Notes: a model not told the origin generated them from the letters alone. Positions 21,291 to 32,465 are shown, numbered from the stretch's first letter. The stretch: 64,000 nucleotides of DNA from Doryteuthis pealeii (GCA_023376005.1 CM042151.1:81450199-81514198); one strand, 5' to 3'. Translations and numbers: made by a program.

Positions 21291-21334
21291 TAGTGATTAT
21301 CTACCCACACCACTAAATAAAAATTCACTCTAAG

Positions 21335-21600
21335 GGCGAGGGGGAGATATTACGTATATAAACTATGAATCGATACTTTTGTCTCTTTTGTGGATTCTAC
21401 TGTGGTAATTCTCCGACGAAGGAGATGCACCACTTCTTGTAAGTTGACTATGCAATGAAATACCTTATATACCCAGCTCCGTTGTAATTCTTCTTTTATA
21501 ATAATTGAATACCAAATGTAACACTATTGATCTGTGACGTATACGAGAATTCGAAACGGCAAATAATATATAAAATAATATCGTAACCTTTAATTGAATA
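21335..21600 (+). repeat. LTR-like segment
   Basis: It has 'tacgtatataaactatgaat', 'ggtaattctccgacgaagga' and 'cttatatacccagctccg'. The usual AATAAA has become 'gcaatgaaata'. It pairs with the inverted copy at 39715-39945. Confidence 0.45.
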
Positions 21601-21993
21601 CGATTTCTTAAAATCTTATATGATTCATCTTCTAAATTAAATGGAATATATTGTTAAAAAGTGAAATGAACACTTTCTATATCTATTTCTTAAATCTAAA
21701 GACGCTGTGATAAAATCCAACCAACCAAATGTTCTTAATATTCAAATATTTTCTGACAATTATATTTCAAAAGAAAATACACATTCTTTCTATAATATAA
21801 ATTGAATTTTTAATCTTAGAAAAAATTGCAGATTTTCAGTCGTGCAAAAATATGAACATAATATGATAACCTTTAATTAACTAAGAAAGGATATTAGGTT
21901 TAAGAATTAAAAATTCAATTAACTGATTTTACCAAATGTTCAGTGGTTAGAGGTAGAAAAGCAATATGAGCAGGACGAAGTAAATAAAACAAT
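21601..21993 (+). repeat. Repeat flank (RA start) before the gap
   Basis: Present inverted at 39240-39660. It contains 'ctaagaaaggatattaggtt', related to 9290-9320. Confidence 0.4.
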
Positions 21994-22093
21994 NNNNNNN
22001 NNNNNNNNNNNNNNNNNNNNNNNNNNNNNNNNNNNNNNNNNNNNNNNNNNNNNNNNNNNNNNNNNNNNNNNNNNNNNNNNNNNNNNNNNNNNN
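21994..22093. other. Assembly gap (100 Ns)
   Basis: A run of exactly 100 N, a conventional placeholder of unknown true length. It lies between two repeats. Minus-strand frames that cross it are artefacts. Confidence 0.99.
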
Positions 22094-22124
22094 GAAAAAA
22101 GAAAATAATATAAGCATAATAAAA

Positions 22125-22258
22125 AATAAACGCGCTAGGTGGCTCCTGCTGAAAAAGTAAACCATGTTTGTTTTGAAACAGGTAGTGGTTTGAAGGCGTT
22201 TTTATCGACAATTTAATGCGATATTAAAGCGATATTAAAGCGATATTTTACATCCCCC
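22125..22258. mobile_element. Foldback element, one arm only
   Basis: It reads 'cgcgctaggtggctcctgct', 'gtggtttgaaggcgttttta' and 'atattaaagcgatatttta', one arm of the element at 5189-5672. The rest is cut off at a poly-C tract. The other end may lie in the gap. Confidence 0.55.
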
Positions 22259-22259
22259 C

Positions 22260-24400
22260 CCCTCAACAGGTAGGTTATCAAATAATAGAAAAACATTTTT
22301 TGAATTTTTCAATTTTAAAACAATTATCAAAATCAGGGATTTAACCAATTTCAATTAAATTTGCAGCATTTTATTAAATAATGATTTGATTTTACTCTGA
22401 ATAGCTTATTTTGCTAAAAAAGGAGTTAAAAATGATTTTTATTAATTATGATTGTAGGTGGTTGTCCAACCGTAGGTTATTAAATAGTAGAAAAATTTCA
22501 AATCCCTAATTTTGACATTTCTAGACAGATCAAATTGAAAGATAAAAAAATAAAACAAATTCAACACCAGAAAAATTTTATCTTAAAATTTATTTTCTTA
22601 CAACTCAAAACTAATTTTGTTGCGTGTTTTCTCTTCTTGTATTTTTAAAAAACAATATTTCTCTTTGAATTGGTTCAAAAAAGTCTTTCCTTTCATTCAA
22701 TCGACTTATTTTATTTCTTTTACAAATTTAATAGAGAATTTTAAACGTCTGAAAAGCGGCATGTTTAACACGATTATTTTTGTGTGAAATCCAGATGGAT
22801 TTAATCTATTTGAAAATGTACGATTATAAATGCGTAATTATTTTACCGAGACTTTTTTTATATATATTACAATAATCATTAACGAATATTATTTTTCATT
22901 TTCATGCAACTCCATTAAATATTCAACACATCGTGTCTATCGATGATCTTAAATCTTCTGAATATTTTCCATTTTTGGATGTTACAAAAGGTACGAGTAA
23001 GGAACGAACTCACGTACCCTGATTTACCAGGCTTTTCAACTTTTTTTGCCTTGCAGGGAATTCGTCTTTTTTTGTAGTAAGATTTGTTAAAAAATGATAA
23101 ACGTTAGACTTGAATAATGTCATGGAAAGCTATGAGAAAGTCCACTCGAAAGTATCTGACACCCCCTAATATTGAGCCAGTATAATATTCCGTATTTTAT
23201 TTTGCTAACATATATTTCGGAATTATATCAAATTCATTCATTCACTGAATATTACAATCAGTTGAGTGAACAGAAAAAGGTGAGTTCTATGTAATTTATC
23301 ATTCATATTTATTTGAAGTTTTTATTTTCTTTTTATATTAAGAATGTACAAATGTAAGTTAATTAACTCTCAGTTTAATTTTAGTTTTAATTTCGATTTC
23401 CAGGTTTGCAATGTATTTTATATAGCAGTTCGGTAAGCGATTGACGGTTTAAATATAACATGTTTTACGATGTTCTTGTTAATTTCATTTTTATACGATT
23501 TTTGTCATTTTATAAAGTATTTGTCCTACCATCTGTTCATTTAGGATGAATAACTTAATATCCTGAAAGAACAATTTTTACTTTTGGAAGGAATTTGAAT
23601 GAAATATTCCGACTCTTCAAATAAAGACGAGTTAGATTTTTAAAAATATTTTTTAACTGAATTATTTCATTATATTTAACCTTTCGAAATATACAAAAAT
23701 GATCAGAATCCAGATGATATTTTGACTCTGGTTAATACAAGTAAGAGATATACTTTGAAAACCTTTAGAAAATACTTCGAAATATTTTTGAGGGGAGTGG
23801 GTAAATTGCATTTGGTTTCCATAATTGTGGTTGATATGAACGTTCATAATCTCTTTTGTTTATTAATAATTATGTGTTATAATATGATGCGTAAGGAAAA
23901 TATATTGATAAGATACTTTTATACGGATGTAAAATAAGAAATGTATCTTGAAAAACGTCAATTTTATTTGAGATATAAAGCCTCCAATATTTTCAGTTGA
24001 CAAGACTGAGAATTAGTTCATGAAATATACGGAACTACCAGACAAAAGTTTTAACCAATGATCACTAACATTAGTTCACTATAATAGCTCAAAGCTTCAA
24101 TTGTTTCCACTATGGGTATATATATATATATATATATATATTCTAACATTTTGTTTGCTTTACTCTTCGTTACTTACTTCCCATTTCAAGTGTCTCGTAT
24201 TTGGTCACCCCTCCCCACCGGAAAAAAATGGCAACATTTTTAGTTAATTAGGCCAATCATATTGGCTTCATATTTTTGCTTGACAGAAATTCTGCCACTT
24301 TTTCTAGGCTTAAAAATTCAATTCATATCATAGACGAACTTTGTTTTTCCTTTTAAATTTTAAGCGTAAGTATTTTTCTAATTTGTAAATAAATACATTT
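22260..24400 (-). repeat. R block and RA repeat, inverted partial copy
   Basis: The order (22430 'gattgtaggtggttgtccaa', 22930 'gtctatcgatgatcttaaat', 23030 'tttaccaggcttttcaac', 23210 'atatatttcggaattatatc', 23815 'tccataattgtggttgatat') is the reverse of that in 6.9-9.0 kb and the same as in 36.1-38.5 kb. The conserved short frame found in other RA copies is missing here. No gene is seen. Confidence 0.5.
24117..24141. repeat. (TA)n microsatellite
   Basis: About 12 TA units within the inverted RA copy. Confidence 0.9.
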
Positions 24401-24584
24401 CCAGTCTGAAAAAAGACCGAAATATTTGTAGATATAAATAAAAAGAACATTTGGTTGGTTGGATTTTACTGCATGTTAACCCCTATTGGGTTATTTTATG
24501 CCGTTTTGTTTTATTTATTCTCGTTGCGTATTCATTTTTTAAATAAAAAATAGTATTATTTCCATGAGTCATAAAGAATTGAAA

Positions 24585-25062
24585 AAATTAAAAGTGATTA
24601 TTAAATTGGGATTCTTGCAAGCCCCAGCCCCCAGAAAAAAATAAAAGTGATTATTAAATTGGGATTCTTGCAAGAGAAGAAAAAAAATAAAAGTGATTAT
24701 TAAATTGGGATTCTTGCAAGCCCCAGCCCCCAAGAAAAAATTAAAAGTGATTATTAAATTGGGATTCTTGCAAGCCCCCCCCCCCCCGCCCAAGAAAAAA
24801 ATGAAAGTGATTATTAAATTGGGATTCTTGCAAGCTCCCCCCCCCAAGAAAAAAATAAAAGTGATTATTAAATTGGGATTCTTGCAAGCCCCACCCCAAG
24901 AAAAAATTAAACGTGATTATTAAATTGGGATTCTTGCAAGCCCCACCCCAAGAAAAATTAAACGTGATTATTAAATTGGGGTTCTTGCAAGCCCACCCCC
25001 AAGAAAAAATTAAACGTGATTATTAAATTGGAATTCTTGCAAGCCCCACCTCCAAGAAAAAA
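24585..25062. repeat. 50-60-bp minisatellite with C and A tracts, 9 copies
   Basis: Nine units carry 'gtgattattaaattggga' and 'ttcttgcaagcccc', with C-run lengths from none (24678) to about 13 (24777) and A-runs in 'aagaaaaaa'. A single copy lies at 38700-38745. Open frames on both strands (PPPKKK-like and GGGACKNPN-like) are products of the repeat. Confidence 0.9.
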
Positions 25063-25264
25063 TGGCGTCGGGTTAGAACAATGTTTTCTTTTTAATTAGA
25101 ATGTCAGAAGTGAAGATAATTATGGAGAATTTGAATTTTATGATTTAATAGAATAATTCTATTACAAAATAGAAAATATTAAAATGTAAATATTAAAATG
25201 TAAAATATTAAAAATGTAAAAAAAAGATTAAAATTAAAATGTAATTTAACAGTTGAATTGAAAT

Positions 25265-25540
25265 TGCGATGACAGAGCACTAGCGTTACGTCTTGTATTC
25301 CATTATTTGAAATCAATTATTACAAGAGAGCTGGTATACATGGTGTTTTATTAAATGGTCATCTTACAGGAAGTGGTGTGTCTCCTTTGTCGGCGATCTA
25401 ATATCGTAGGGTTCACAAAAGGGACAAAATTATGGATTCATATTTTATATACGTAATATCTCACCCTCACCCTTTAGAATGGGGTTTTATTTAGTGGGGA
25501 GAGGGTAGATAATGTCTGGTCTTCATGATCGGTTAAATTA
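25265..25540 (-). repeat. LTR-like segment
   Basis: The minus strand carries 'accatttaataaaacaccat', 'gtataccagctctcttgtaa' and 'taacgctagtgctctgtcat'. It follows the pol tail at 25550-25830 in the same orientation, as a 3' LTR would. Confidence 0.5.
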
Positions 25541-25549
25541 GATAATATT

Positions 25550-25830
25550 ATATGTATATCGGTGGGGAGAATTTTCTTTTCTTATTCACTTTTGTCGCGA
25601 GCTAGTTTGCGTATGACGTGTCCCGAATATGTTTGTAAGGGGCTTTTCGTTTGCCGACCCTCTTCGGGTGCTTTTATATCGGCCTCATTACTGTATTTTT
25701 TCCAGTGTACTGGTACCCTCCTCATAAACTTGCTCATTCCCCACCAGCGATGCAGGGGGCCTGTCTTATCAAAGTTATTTCAATATTTTCCCTATGATAT
25801 TGTTATTTATAAAAACATATATTGATGAAA
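25550..25830 (-). mobile_element. Gypsy pol C-terminal tail remnant
   Basis: On the minus strand this reads VGNEQVYEEGTSTLEKIQ and then a frame change. The equivalent at 52458-52670 is open for 70 codons and ends in a basic motif. It is adjacent to an LTR-like segment. Confidence 0.45.
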
Positions 25831-26460
25831 TTTAATTTTTTACTGAATAATTAATGTTTACTTTTTTTATGTTATCTAAAGATAAATGTTGAATATTAGT
25901 TTTAAGTTTGGCGTTAAAAAAGTAAAATAGAAACGAATGTAATGTTTTATTTAACAAAATTAATCGAAATATTATTTAAGAATGAGGTTATGTAAAGTTG
26001 AGGACATAAATTGATTTTATAATTCAATAATTTAAAATGTTTACATATAAAAAATATCTAACTTTTCTCATACTACTTATATTCTGTTTGAAAATGTTTT
26101 ATATCATTTCATAATGCTTATATTCTTTGTATTTGAATTTTTTAATATATTATCTCATTATACTTATATACTTATATCTTTTCTTATTCTACTTGTATTC
26201 TCTCTGAAAAAATAGTTTTTAAATAAACTTCTAGATTTTGTTTCTTAACTATATTATTTTACATTTATTGTAAAGTCCAAAGGAAATAAATAAATAGATC
26301 TTGTACTTATTTCTATTAGATAAGGATCAAAATTATTTCATGCGTAAAACAAAAACTTATATGAATTTCATAGGCTGTGATTACACAAGCGGAGTAGTGA
26401 AATCTTAAACTAGAAGTAAAATTTTAGCCTCCAGTCAGAGACTTCATTGGTACAGTGAGT
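25831..26460 (-). repeat. Gypsy-related AT-rich segment
   Basis: Inverse of 3140-3890. Close sister of 52760-53390. No gene. Confidence 0.4.
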
Positions 26461-27310
26461 TGCTCTTTTAATAAAATAACGCCATGGTCAGGAACCGTCT
26501 GTTGTGTCGGTACCTCTGTCTCTATTCGGTCTATCTTATAGAATCATTTAGTAAGTCACTTTATGACTGTAGACACTTTCCAATCACAGGTGTGACGTTT
26601 AGGTGGCTAGACACTGGATATGTTACCTATGTTGTGACTTGTCAGCCCCTCTCTTGTTTTCATCATGATTCTTCAACAGGGTATGGGTAGTGGGGTGATA
26701 ATTTTGCTTCTGTGTCTGGTACTTCTGTCCCCCCTCCCGCTAAACAGTCTCTGAATTGGTGCGTTCCTGGGTTCAGCAACCCAATAAATAGATTCTTCAC
26801 TTCCGGTTGTATTGATTTGAATGATATTATCCTTTGATCTTGCAATATTAGTCAAATTTTGGCCCGTATTTGTGCCCTTAGAATATCCTTTTCCCGCTCT
26901 ATAATCAGACTTTACCTCTTAATCAAGTCCTGTCAGCTTTCGTGTTCTTTTATGTCAGTGACGATTTAGTCTCTTGCAAAAGATTTACGACATTTGTCAC
27001 AATATTTGCAAGTCATTTACAGAGCTCTGAGACTTCTAGAAAATTGTCAGTTCGGATAATTCTGAGTAATTTGACCATATTCTAGTCAAGATTCCATGTC
27101 CTGACTGTGAAGGGAACCCGTCTCCGACACCCTGCAAATGTCAATGCACCGCTGTTGAGTCCGATCTTATACCTTGAGACAAACTTGTCTGGTATTGTGG
27201 TTTGGTATGAGGAGGAAAATAATGTATATCAATAGAGTAGCTGTAGTATATTTTAGTAGTTTGACCATATTCTAGTCAAGACTCCATGCGTCCAGTTTAG
27301 TTATGCCAAA
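26461..27310 (-). mobile_element. Ty3/gypsy remnant, non-coding by decay
   Basis: The minus strand contains the 'ggttcctgaccatggcgtta' end block (~26475), the doubled 'tctagccacctaaacgtcac' block, and, further on, 'gcggtgcattgacatttgca' and 'ggagacgggttcccttcac' (27114-27155), the inverse of 2535-2580. Every frame is interrupted. Sister copy at 53390-54310. Confidence 0.45.
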
Positions 27311-27359
27311 TACCAATCATTGGGAAGGAAGGGTCTATTGTGTAAACCAGAAACATTCG

Positions 27360-27545
27360 CAGAGGGATAAGAGATTATACGTTATTTTCATTATTATAAA
27401 AGAAAAATGACAAGAGAGCTGGGTATGCAACGTGTTTTATTACATGGTAATCTTAAAGGAAGAGACAGGTATTCTTTGTCGAGAAGCTAACACATTAGAG
27501 GTCACAAAAGTATAGATTTAGTGTTAGCTAATATGCGTTATAACT
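27360..27545 (-). repeat. LTR-like segment upstream of Z4 (antisense)
   Basis: The minus strand has 'accatgtaataaaacacgtt' and 'gcatacccagctctcttgtc'. It ends about 150 bp upstream of the Z4 E-box and lies antisense to Z4. Equivalent positions exist at Z1, Z5 and Z6. Confidence 0.5.
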
Positions 27546-27654
27546 TTGATTTCATATCATTCTAGATAAATAAATTTCGTTTTTGAACATTAATCTTTAT
27601 CATTTTCTCGGATAATTTGAAATAATTATTTGTCTATCTTTTAATTTAATTGTT

Positions 27655-27990
27655 TATTTGATTGCAGATTTTTCATCAAGGAAATACGTCTCACGTGTTT
27701 CTTCACTCTAAAGGATCCTGTACTTCACATCTTGGAATATAATTTGCCGATTTACTTTTAACAGTATATTTGGCATACATACACATTGAATTGCCGGACG
27801 CATAAGATATTGTTGGATTGTGAAAACAGAATTATTACGGAAGAGAATTGAGGAGAAATCTTATAATACGTCACTGGATATATTCACAATTCTGAAATTT
27901 CGTCATTAAAAGATTGAATATACACACAGGAAAGATGTTGAAATTCGATTAATGTGAGTAAGTTTTATTTCGAAAGTAAACTTCAAAGTT
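27655..27990 (+). promoter_or_regulatory. Conserved ZNF promoter/5' leader block of Z4
   Basis: CACGTG is at 27692-27697. The TATA-like position is mutated to TCTAAAGG (27707-27714), about 308 bp upstream of the ATG. A consensus donor-like GTGAGTAAGT is at 27954-27963 and an AG in 'cacatag' ends at 27997. The block is nearly identical to that of Z6. Confidence 0.5.
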
Positions 27991-28014
27991 CACATAGGAT
28001 AACATATACAAAAT

Positions 28015-29739
28015 ATGGCAATTGAATGCTCTGTAATTGGGAAAGCTTTTACAATTGAATCGGATTTAAGAGAACATATGCGCGAACATACAGAAGAGAG
28101 GCAATTTACATGTAAGATATGTGACAAAAGTTTTGTTTGTAAATCCAGTGTAATACGTCATCAACGCACACATACAGGAGAGAGACCCTTCAAATGCGAT
28201 GAATGCAACTCACATTTTCAATATGCTCACCATTTAAAAGATCATCAACGCACACATACAGGAGAGAGACCATTTATATGTAAGATATGTGACAATGGTT
28301 TTTCTCATCATCACACTTTGACAAGCCATCAATGGACACATACAGGATATAAACCGTTTTCATGTAATATATGCGACAAAGGTTTTGCTCGGAAATGCAC
28401 ATTGATAATTCATCAACGCAAACATACAGGAGAGAGACCATTTATGTGTAAAATATGTGATAAAAGGTTTGCTGATCAAAGCAATTTAACAAGACATCAA
28501 AGCACACATACAAGAGAGAGGCCATTTATATGTAAGATATGTCACAAAAGTTTTTCTCAGCAAGGTACTTTGGCAAATCATCAATGCACACATACAGGAA
28601 ATAGACCGTTTACGTGTAATATATGCGACAAAAGTTTTTCTTCAAAATACAGTTTGATGTGTCATCACCGGATACATACAGGAGAGATGCCATTCAAATG
28701 TGATAAATGCCACAAAGCCTTTAAGAATTCTTACTCTTTAACATATCATAAACGCAAACATACAGGAGAACGGCAGAATATATGCAAGGAAAGCAGCGAC
28801 ATGTGTGTTGTAAGTCCTGAATTCCAGAAACCGAATACATTAGAAGAATCCTTACCAGAAACAAACAATATATCAACAATAATGAACTCGGATACCAACT
28901 CACAAAAGCAAAATGTTTCTCTCTTAGAAAATACTTACGAATACCAGAAATCAAAGACATTTGAAGATTGTTTATCAGAACAAAATAATAGATCAACAAT
29001 CACAAAGACAGATGTTAACTCACAAATACAAAACGTCTCTCTCTTACAAGATATTAATGACCAACACCTCACCAGTTTATTGGCACAGAAAGAAGAAGAT
29101 TTCTCAAATATTTCTTCAGGATTAGAAACAAATATTTCAGTTGATGATTTATTGGATCTATTTCCATTGATTGAAGAAACGTCAGGTTTTTCACAAACTG
29201 AAAATCTGTTCCCTCCAAATTATGGAATTATTTCCCCTGACACAGATCAAATAACACAAACGATAGAAATGAATGATGAAACATCACTTCAATATAGAAC
29301 AAGCCAACAAAATCTCTCAATGAATACAAGTCAAATTGAAGAAGACAATAAAAGGTTCCAGAGGCCACTGATAAACACGAATGAGGAACTACACGAACTA
29401 TCGGAATTTGATCTTCAATTTAGTCTTAATACTCACCATTCAGTGCATGAAAATATCTCTCCCTTAGAAAATACTTACGAATACCAAAAGTCGATTCTAT
29501 TAGAAGATTCTTTCTCAGAAACAAACACTTCATTAACACTCACAAAAACAGATGCCAACTCACAAATACAAAATATCCATCTCTTAGAAAATACTCACAA
29601 AAACCAACAATCAAATACAATAGAAGAATCATCATCAGAATACCAGCAATTGAATACATTAGAAACAAACATTCCAATTGGAGATAATTTCTTGGACAAT
29701 TTCCACAGATCGAAGAAACATCAGGATTTTACTAACTGA
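28015..29739 (+). CDS. C2H2 zinc-finger protein Z4 (574 aa)
   Basis: This is the longest intact gene in the window, in a single exon. Residues 1-30 form a degenerate finger (CSVIGKAF lacks the second Cys). Residues 31-254 are eight contiguous canonical 28-residue C2H2 fingers with TGE(R/K)P linkers, the arrangement of sequence-specific nuclear DNA-binding factors. Residues 255-574 form an acidic Ser/Thr/Asn-rich tail of ~40-residue repeats (motifs TDVNSQIQNVSLLE, LENTYEYQKS) with an acidic-hydrophobic segment VDDLLDLFPLIEETSGF near residue 376. There is no KRAB, BTB, ZAD or SCAN domain. The ATG is shared by all paralogues. A 1-base loss near 29696 ('ttggacaatttcc' against 'ttggaactatttcc' in Z2) replaces the last ~17 family residues with NFHRSKKHQDFTN. 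Fingers are intact, so function is plausible. Closest relative in the window: Z6. Confidence 0.93.
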   Translation: MAIECSVIGKAFTIESDLREHMREHTEERQFTCKICDKSFVCKSSVIRHQRTHTGERPFKCDECNSHFQYAHHLKDHQRTHTGERPFICKICDNGFSHHHTLTSHQWTHTGYKPFSCNICDKGFARKCTLIIHQRKHTGERPFMCKICDKRFADQSNLTRHQSTHTRERPFICKICHKSFSQQGTLANHQCTHTGNRPFTCNICDKSFSSKYSLMCHHRIHTGEMPFKCDKCHKAFKNSYSLTYHKRKHTGERQNICKESSDMCVVSPEFQKPNTLEESLPETNNISTIMNSDTNSQKQNVSLLENTYEYQKSKTFEDCLSEQNNRSTITKTDVNSQIQNVSLLQDINDQHLTSLLAQKEEDFSNISSGLETNISVDDLLDLFPLIEETSGFSQTENLFPPNYGIISPDTDQITQTIEMNDETSLQYRTSQQNLSMNTSQIEEDNKRFQRPLINTNEELHELSEFDLQFSLNTHHSVHENISPLENTYEYQKSILLEDSFSETNTSLTLTKTDANSQIQNIHLLENTHKNQQSNTIEESSSEYQQLNTLETNIPIGDNFLDNFHRSKKHQDFTN

Positions 29740-30540
29740 ATGATATGGAATTATGGAATTATTTCCCCTGATACAGATCGAAAAACACAAAAGATAGAAA
29801 TGAATGATGAAACATCATTTCAATATAGAACAAGTCAACATAATCTCTCAATGAATACAAGTCAAATTGAAGAAGACAATAAAAGGCTTGAGAGTCCATT
29901 GATAAACACAAATGAAGAACTAAACGAACAATCGGAATTACATCTTCAATTTAGTCGAATTGAAAACAATCGGAAATATAAATGACAATGGTTCTTAGAA
30001 AAATCGGGAAAGGGAAAATGTATGTCACATTCAATTCAATCTTAATATTCATAATTCAGTAAATGAATACCCACAATTGAATACAATAGTAGAATTTTTA
30101 CCAGAAACACAAACTACATCAATACTTGCCAAACCGACGTAAACTAACAAATACAAATCTTCTGTTTCGTACAAAATACTCATGACCAACACTTTACAAG
30201 TTAATCAACACAGAATGAACAACGTTTCCCAAACACCTTCTAGGGTGGGGTAGAAATAAATATTATAATTGGAGATCGTGTATATGAGGAAATGTCATGG
30301 ATTAAACAACCATAGTTTTTTTTCGGCAATATAAAGATGTGTTCATCTTGAATTCTGGAAGTATTACCACTGAAACATATCAAATAATCCAAATAAGAAA
30401 CGAATGGGAAAATATCACTTGAATATAGAACTAACGAATAAACGTATTCGATGTCTACAAGTCTCATTGATAAAGAAAATACAAGACTCGAGAGACAAGT
30501 GACATTACCAGTTTATGGAAATGAAGATTTATCCGGATAA
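29740..30540 (+). pseudogene. Extra tail-repeat remnants downstream of Z4
   Basis: An 81-codon open frame directly after the Z4 stop reads IWNYGIISPDTDRKTQKIEM and then MNDETSFQYRTSQHNLSMNT, a further tail unit in another frame. More decayed units continue to ~30530 (SLEYRTNE..., DKENTRLERQVTLPVYGNED). The same remnants follow Z2 and Z6. They are probably untranslated 3' sequence now. The minus-strand frame 30240-30467 is a shadow. Confidence 0.5.
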
Positions 30541-31203
30541 TCGGAAACTTATATATTCCTATTTGTTATTAGGAAAATATAAAGGAAAAATATTTTTGTA
30601 TTTTAGTTCGATACTTCTGAAATGCTTTTTCTTTTTAGCAAAATTTTAATTTAAAAAATATATTTCTTGATTACGATACTTCTCACAAGCTTTTTAGCAA
30701 AATTTTAATCATTTTTTTTTTTTTTTGTAAATACATTCTTGGTTTCTTTTTATCAACAATCGGTTTTGATTTTTATTCTTCACCAACTTATTATTTTTAT
30801 TTTACCTTTTCAATATAATTCTTCTAATTTTTCATTGAAAGAGCAAGAAATCTTTGGATCAATTTTAAAAAAATTCGATTAAAATTAATTTCAACGAAAA
30901 ATCTCAAACGTAATTTCATTTGCCTACGAGTTTTAATTATTTTCGAATTTCCTTTTTTTTATTGAAATTTCTTTTCCATGATTTTTATTTTCATCCTTTA
31001 AAATGTGTTCTTTGCGTTCATTTTCTTTTTTACTTTGATTCATGTAATTTAATTTTTTTTTCTTTCTTAATAAAACTCGCTTAAAAATTCACTTCAAAAG
31101 TTTTATTTTCCTTTCCTTCTTTCATTTTTTATGTGTCTCTATTTTAAAAAAACAACCAGCAGATTAAAGAAGATAAAAAAAAAACAGAAAGTTATACTGA
31201 AAT
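30541..31203 (+). other. AT-rich 3' flank of Z4, non-coding
   Basis: It is conserved with the other duplicon copies. An AATAAA at 31069-31074 in 'taataaaactcgc' is a candidate poly(A) signal, about 1.3 kb after the stop. No gene. Confidence 0.4.
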
Positions 31204-31515
31204 ATAATCTAATTTTCAAATAAATTATTTTGAAATTACTAATTTATCATATAATCTAATTTTCAAATAAATTATTTTGAAATTACTAATTTATCATATA
31301 ATCTAATTTTCAAATAAATTATTTTGAAATTACTAATTTATCATATAATCTAATTTTCAAATAAATTATTTTGAAATTACTAATTTATCATATAATCTAA
31401 TTTTCAAATAAATTATTTTGAAATTATTAATTTATCATATAATCTAATTTTCAAATAAATTATTTTGAAATTACTAATTTATCATATAATCTAATTTTCA
31501 AATAAATTATTTGAA
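31204..31515. repeat. 47-bp minisatellite, about 7 copies (unit B)
   Basis: Units start at 31206, 31253, 31300, 31347, 31394, 31441 and 31488, each 'aatctaattttcaaataaat' followed by 'ttgaaattactaatttatca'. One unit has a single C-to-T change. Confidence 0.93.
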
Positions 31516-31516
31516 T

Positions 31517-31977
31517 ATAATATCAAAGGATATTCATATTTCATATGAAATTACATCAAAGGATATTCGGTGGACCAGGGAGATATCTAAGGCATTTTAA
31601 AAAAGGATCACGTATCTCATATTAACCAAATCCACCATCATTTTTTAACTGTTTACTTTTATATTTCGATTCAATTTCATAATATTTACTGTATGTATTC
31701 ATAAAAATCTGTAAATGAAGCAATTAAAGTGTTTTTGAAAATCTTTTTAACAGTTTTTTAATTACAAATCGTTAATAATTTGACTCATTTATAATTTCAG
31801 TAAATTAGGTAAATAACAAAAACTTCTGTTCCCTTTTTTTAGAAAGTTTTTTGTGAATTATATGTATATACAATTGTTCATCAATCTCCGATAATTTCGT
31901 TAAATTCCAACGTTTAATTTTTGGATAGGATGGAAAAGTGTCACTTCATTAGTAATTTGAAACGGAGTGTATATCAA
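31517..31977 (+). mobile_element. Tc1-type remnant B1 (3' end only)
   Basis: It begins inside the YHMKLHQRIF-coding part of the transposase and continues to the outer end 'gaaacggagtgtatat'. The DDE motifs were lost where the 47-bp array expanded. Confidence 0.6.
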
Positions 31978-32150
31978 ATCATTATTTCTATTTTTCATAT
32001 TTGATCTGTGGTTCATCTATTCTTTCTTTAAAGTAGAATATTAGGAAAAATGAAATAGATCAACTCCATTGGAAATCCTCTATTTAAGAATACATACAGA
32101 GGTGTACTGGTAATTAAGAAACGTAGGTAACATTAAAGTGTAATATAGTC

Positions 32151-32200
<50 letters not shown>

Positions 32201-32290
32201 ATTTCGATGCTCACAGGGTGTCCAATACTTCTGACCTTGTGCCACATCAATGTTAGGCTTAATAAATGACTATATAAAAAGAGAAAGTAA
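31978..32290. other. Duplicon spacer with (TA)n
   Basis: Shared with 33233-33600, 45626-45960 and partly 59000-59110 ('ttgatctgtggttcatctat', 'aaagtagaatattaggaaaa'). Includes (TA)n at 32153-32198. No gene. Confidence 0.45.
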
Positions 32291-32465
32291 GCACTTCACA
32301 TGATATAATAGTAAGAAATCTAGATCAGCACAACATTTTAGTGAGTTCGATTCTCACTGAGCATCCCATACTTGGAGGTGCGTTGTATAATGGTTATTAT
32401 TGTAGTTAAAATCCTGAGCAAGGTTTTTTTTCAAATTTCACTTCACACTTAGTAACGGTATGAAT
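32290..32465 (+). mobile_element. tRNA-derived SINE, truncated
   Basis: It has a box B-like GAGTTCGATTC (about 32344-32354) and a second 'gtataatggttattattgta' module, and stops at 'ggtatgaatct' before the central domain, where Tc1 sequence begins. Sister copies at 33600 and 45960 continue. Confidence 0.5.

Noticed and set aside
21915..22211. 98-codon frame across the gap
   Set aside because: Crosses 100 Ns, so the reading frame has no meaning.
24569..24923. Proline/lysine-rich and Gly-rich frames on both strands
   Set aside because: Translation of the C-tract minisatellite; no start context or conservation.
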